From NCBI RefSeq assembly GCF_937903345.1, contig NZ_CALCZQ010000070.1, positions 11,534-75,533 of the forward strand: 64,000 nt of DNA, in the 5' to 3' direction. Shown one piece after another: positions 63,084 to 64,000 of this stretch. The position numbers were made by a program, and so were the translations under genes. The stretch's first letter is position 1. Each line of letters starts with the position of its first letter. The notes beneath the pieces are model-generated. The model made no database searches. It saw only the letters and a list, made by a program, of their open reading frames with translations, and had not been told where the DNA came from. This stretch comes from an uncultured Emticicia sp. Its GTDB lineage: Bacteria > Bacteroidota > Bacteroidia > Cytophagales > Spirosomataceae.

Positions 63084-63881
63084 ATGAAAAGATTTGAAAA
63101 TAAAGTCGTCTGGATTACAGGTGCATCATCAGGAATTGGCGAAGCGACAGCCTATGCCTTTGCCAGTGAAGGGGCGAAGTTGATACTTTCGGCTCGCCGT
63201 GAAGATGAATTGTTTAGAGTAAAAAAAGCAACCGGGCTTCCTGATGCCGATGTGTTCGTTTTGCCAATTGATGTCGAGAAAGCAGAAGAAATTGAATCAA
63301 AAGGACAACAAGCAATCCATCATTTTGGGCGAATTGATGTATTGTTTAATAATGCTGGTATTTCGCAACGTAGTTCGGTAGCAGAAACGGAAATGGCAGT
63401 TTATCAAAAAATAATGAATCTTAATTTCTTTGGTGTAGTAGCTCTTACGAAAGCAGTTTTACCAACGATGAGAAAACAAAAAAATGGGCATATTGTCGTA
63501 ACAAGTAGTTTGTCGGGCAAACTCGCTACCCCGATGCGTTCGGGTTATTGTGCTTCAAAGCACGCTTTGCATGGTTTTTTTGATGCTTTACGCTCAGAAG
63601 TTTACCAAGATAATATCGGCATAACCCTCATTTGCCCGGGATATATCCGAACTAATATTTCACTCAATGCCGTTGCGGCTGATGGTAGCAAATTCGGAAA
63701 AATGGACGAAAACCAAGCCAATGGCATGGCGGCAGAAGAATGTGCCAGCCGAATTTTGGATGCTATTTATAAAAACAAAGACGAAGTGTATATGGGAGGA
63801 AAAGAAGTTTTTGGTGTTTATCTCAAAAGGTATTTCCCGAAAATACTTTCAAAAATTGTGCGTAGACAGATGCCGAAGTAG
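63084..63881 (+). CDS. Short-chain dehydrogenase/reductase
   Basis: 265 residues from ATG 63084; an in-frame TTG three codons earlier is less likely. The NAD(P) loop TGASSGIGEATAYAF is at 12-26, NNAG near 90, catalytic Ser in VTSSLSGK, and the Tyr/Lys pair in YCASKHALHGF. PGYIRTNIS follows. Classical SDR with an arginine pair after strand 2 (LSARRED), which suggests NADP use. Substrate unknown. A terminator hairpin follows. Confidence 0.92.
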   Translation: MKRFENKVVWITGASSGIGEATAYAFASEGAKLILSARREDELFRVKKATGLPDADVFVLPIDVEKAEEIESKGQQAIHHFGRIDVLFNNAGISQRSSVAETEMAVYQKIMNLNFFGVVALTKAVLPTMRKQKNGHIVVTSSLSGKLATPMRSGYCASKHALHGFFDALRSEVYQDNIGITLICPGYIRTNISLNAVAADGSKFGKMDENQANGMAAEECASRILDAIYKNKDEVYMGGKEVFGVYLKRYFPKILSKIVRRQMPK

Positions 63882-63930
63882 TATTGAAAATTGCTGTAAA
63901 AGATTGATTAACATCATTGTGTTTGAGGGT

Positions 63931-63968
63931 AGTTTCACAAGAAATTTCTACATGGTTCTTGTGAAACT
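63931..63968 (+). terminator. Hairpin terminator after the SDR gene
   Basis: AGTTTCACAAGAA (63931-63943) and TTCTTGTGAAACT (63956-63968) are perfect complements around a 12-nt loop, followed by TTATTTTTTC. A textbook rho-independent terminator shape. Confidence 0.8.
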
Positions 63969-64000
63969 TTATTTTTTCAGTATATTCTACCTCAAGAAAA

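Overview
The window looks like a chromosomal piece of a Bacteroidota bacterium, most likely in the Cytophagales. The DNA is AT-rich, genes lack Shine-Dalgarno leaders, and several promoters fit the Bacteroidota form (TTG/TTTG, about 18-20 nt, TAnnTTTG). Gene content agrees: GT3-type glycogen synthase, LytTR regulators, a two-component propeller kinase, a TonB-dependent receptor and an nSTAND1-WD40 protein. All identifications are by eye from motifs; no database search was run.

Layout. 1-6.6 kb holds housekeeping or metabolic genes: the end of an Mpl-type murein ligase, a PLP decarboxylase, a tiny lipoprotein, a HAD phosphatase, a sterol-desaturase-like hydroxylase and an SF1 helicase. 6.6-15.4 kb is a decaying accessory zone. 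It has three copies of a structured ~90 bp repeat, a cold-shock domain behind a signal peptide, an alginate lyase with one nonsense codon, a serine resolvase with four in-frame stops, an intact LytTR/HisKA_2 two-component pair, and a shattered duplicate of its LytTR domain.

15.5-49.3 kb is an almost uninterrupted run of genes on the + strand and the most interesting part. It starts with GT3 glycogen synthase. Then come a DJ-1/PfpI protein, a benzoylformate-decarboxylase-like TPP enzyme and a GMC oxidoreductase. Next is an array of eight NTF2/SnoaL-like genes (ten domains, plus a dead ninth copy beside a MITE-like insertion), with a six-helix membrane protein inside it. A second DJ-1, a VOC protein, an AGE-fold epimerase-like enzyme and GlgX follow. 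GlgX lies between two STAS anti-anti-sigma genes, and an RsbW-like kinase comes next. Further on are a membrane-anchored nSTAND1-WD40 protein, a TonB receptor, a GNAT protein and a transporter-HEAT fusion. The run ends with a sensor kinase lacking its phospho-acceptor His, a soluble kinase that has it, and a response regulator with a PP2C phosphatase domain. My reading (inference) is a stress or carbon-storage programme controlled by a partner-switching pathway: sensor pair -> REC-PP2C -> STAS -> RsbW-like kinase, with glycogen and small-molecule enzymes as outputs. No sigma factor is present in the window.

49.5-59.2 kb contains a secreted fibre-like protein and a ~6.6 kb integrated element. 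The element lies between 16-bp direct repeats derived from the 3' end of tRNA-Leu(UAA). It carries a tyrosine recombinase, a remnant of a second one, an excisionase-like HTH protein, a filamentous-phage (G2P/CRI-type) replication protein, a collagen-like lipoprotein and unknown proteins. 59-64 kb returns to core genes: tRNA-Leu, tRNA-Gly, a TonB-C protein, hisIE, a small membrane protein, a PrxQ/BCP-like peroxiredoxin, rlmN and an SDR.
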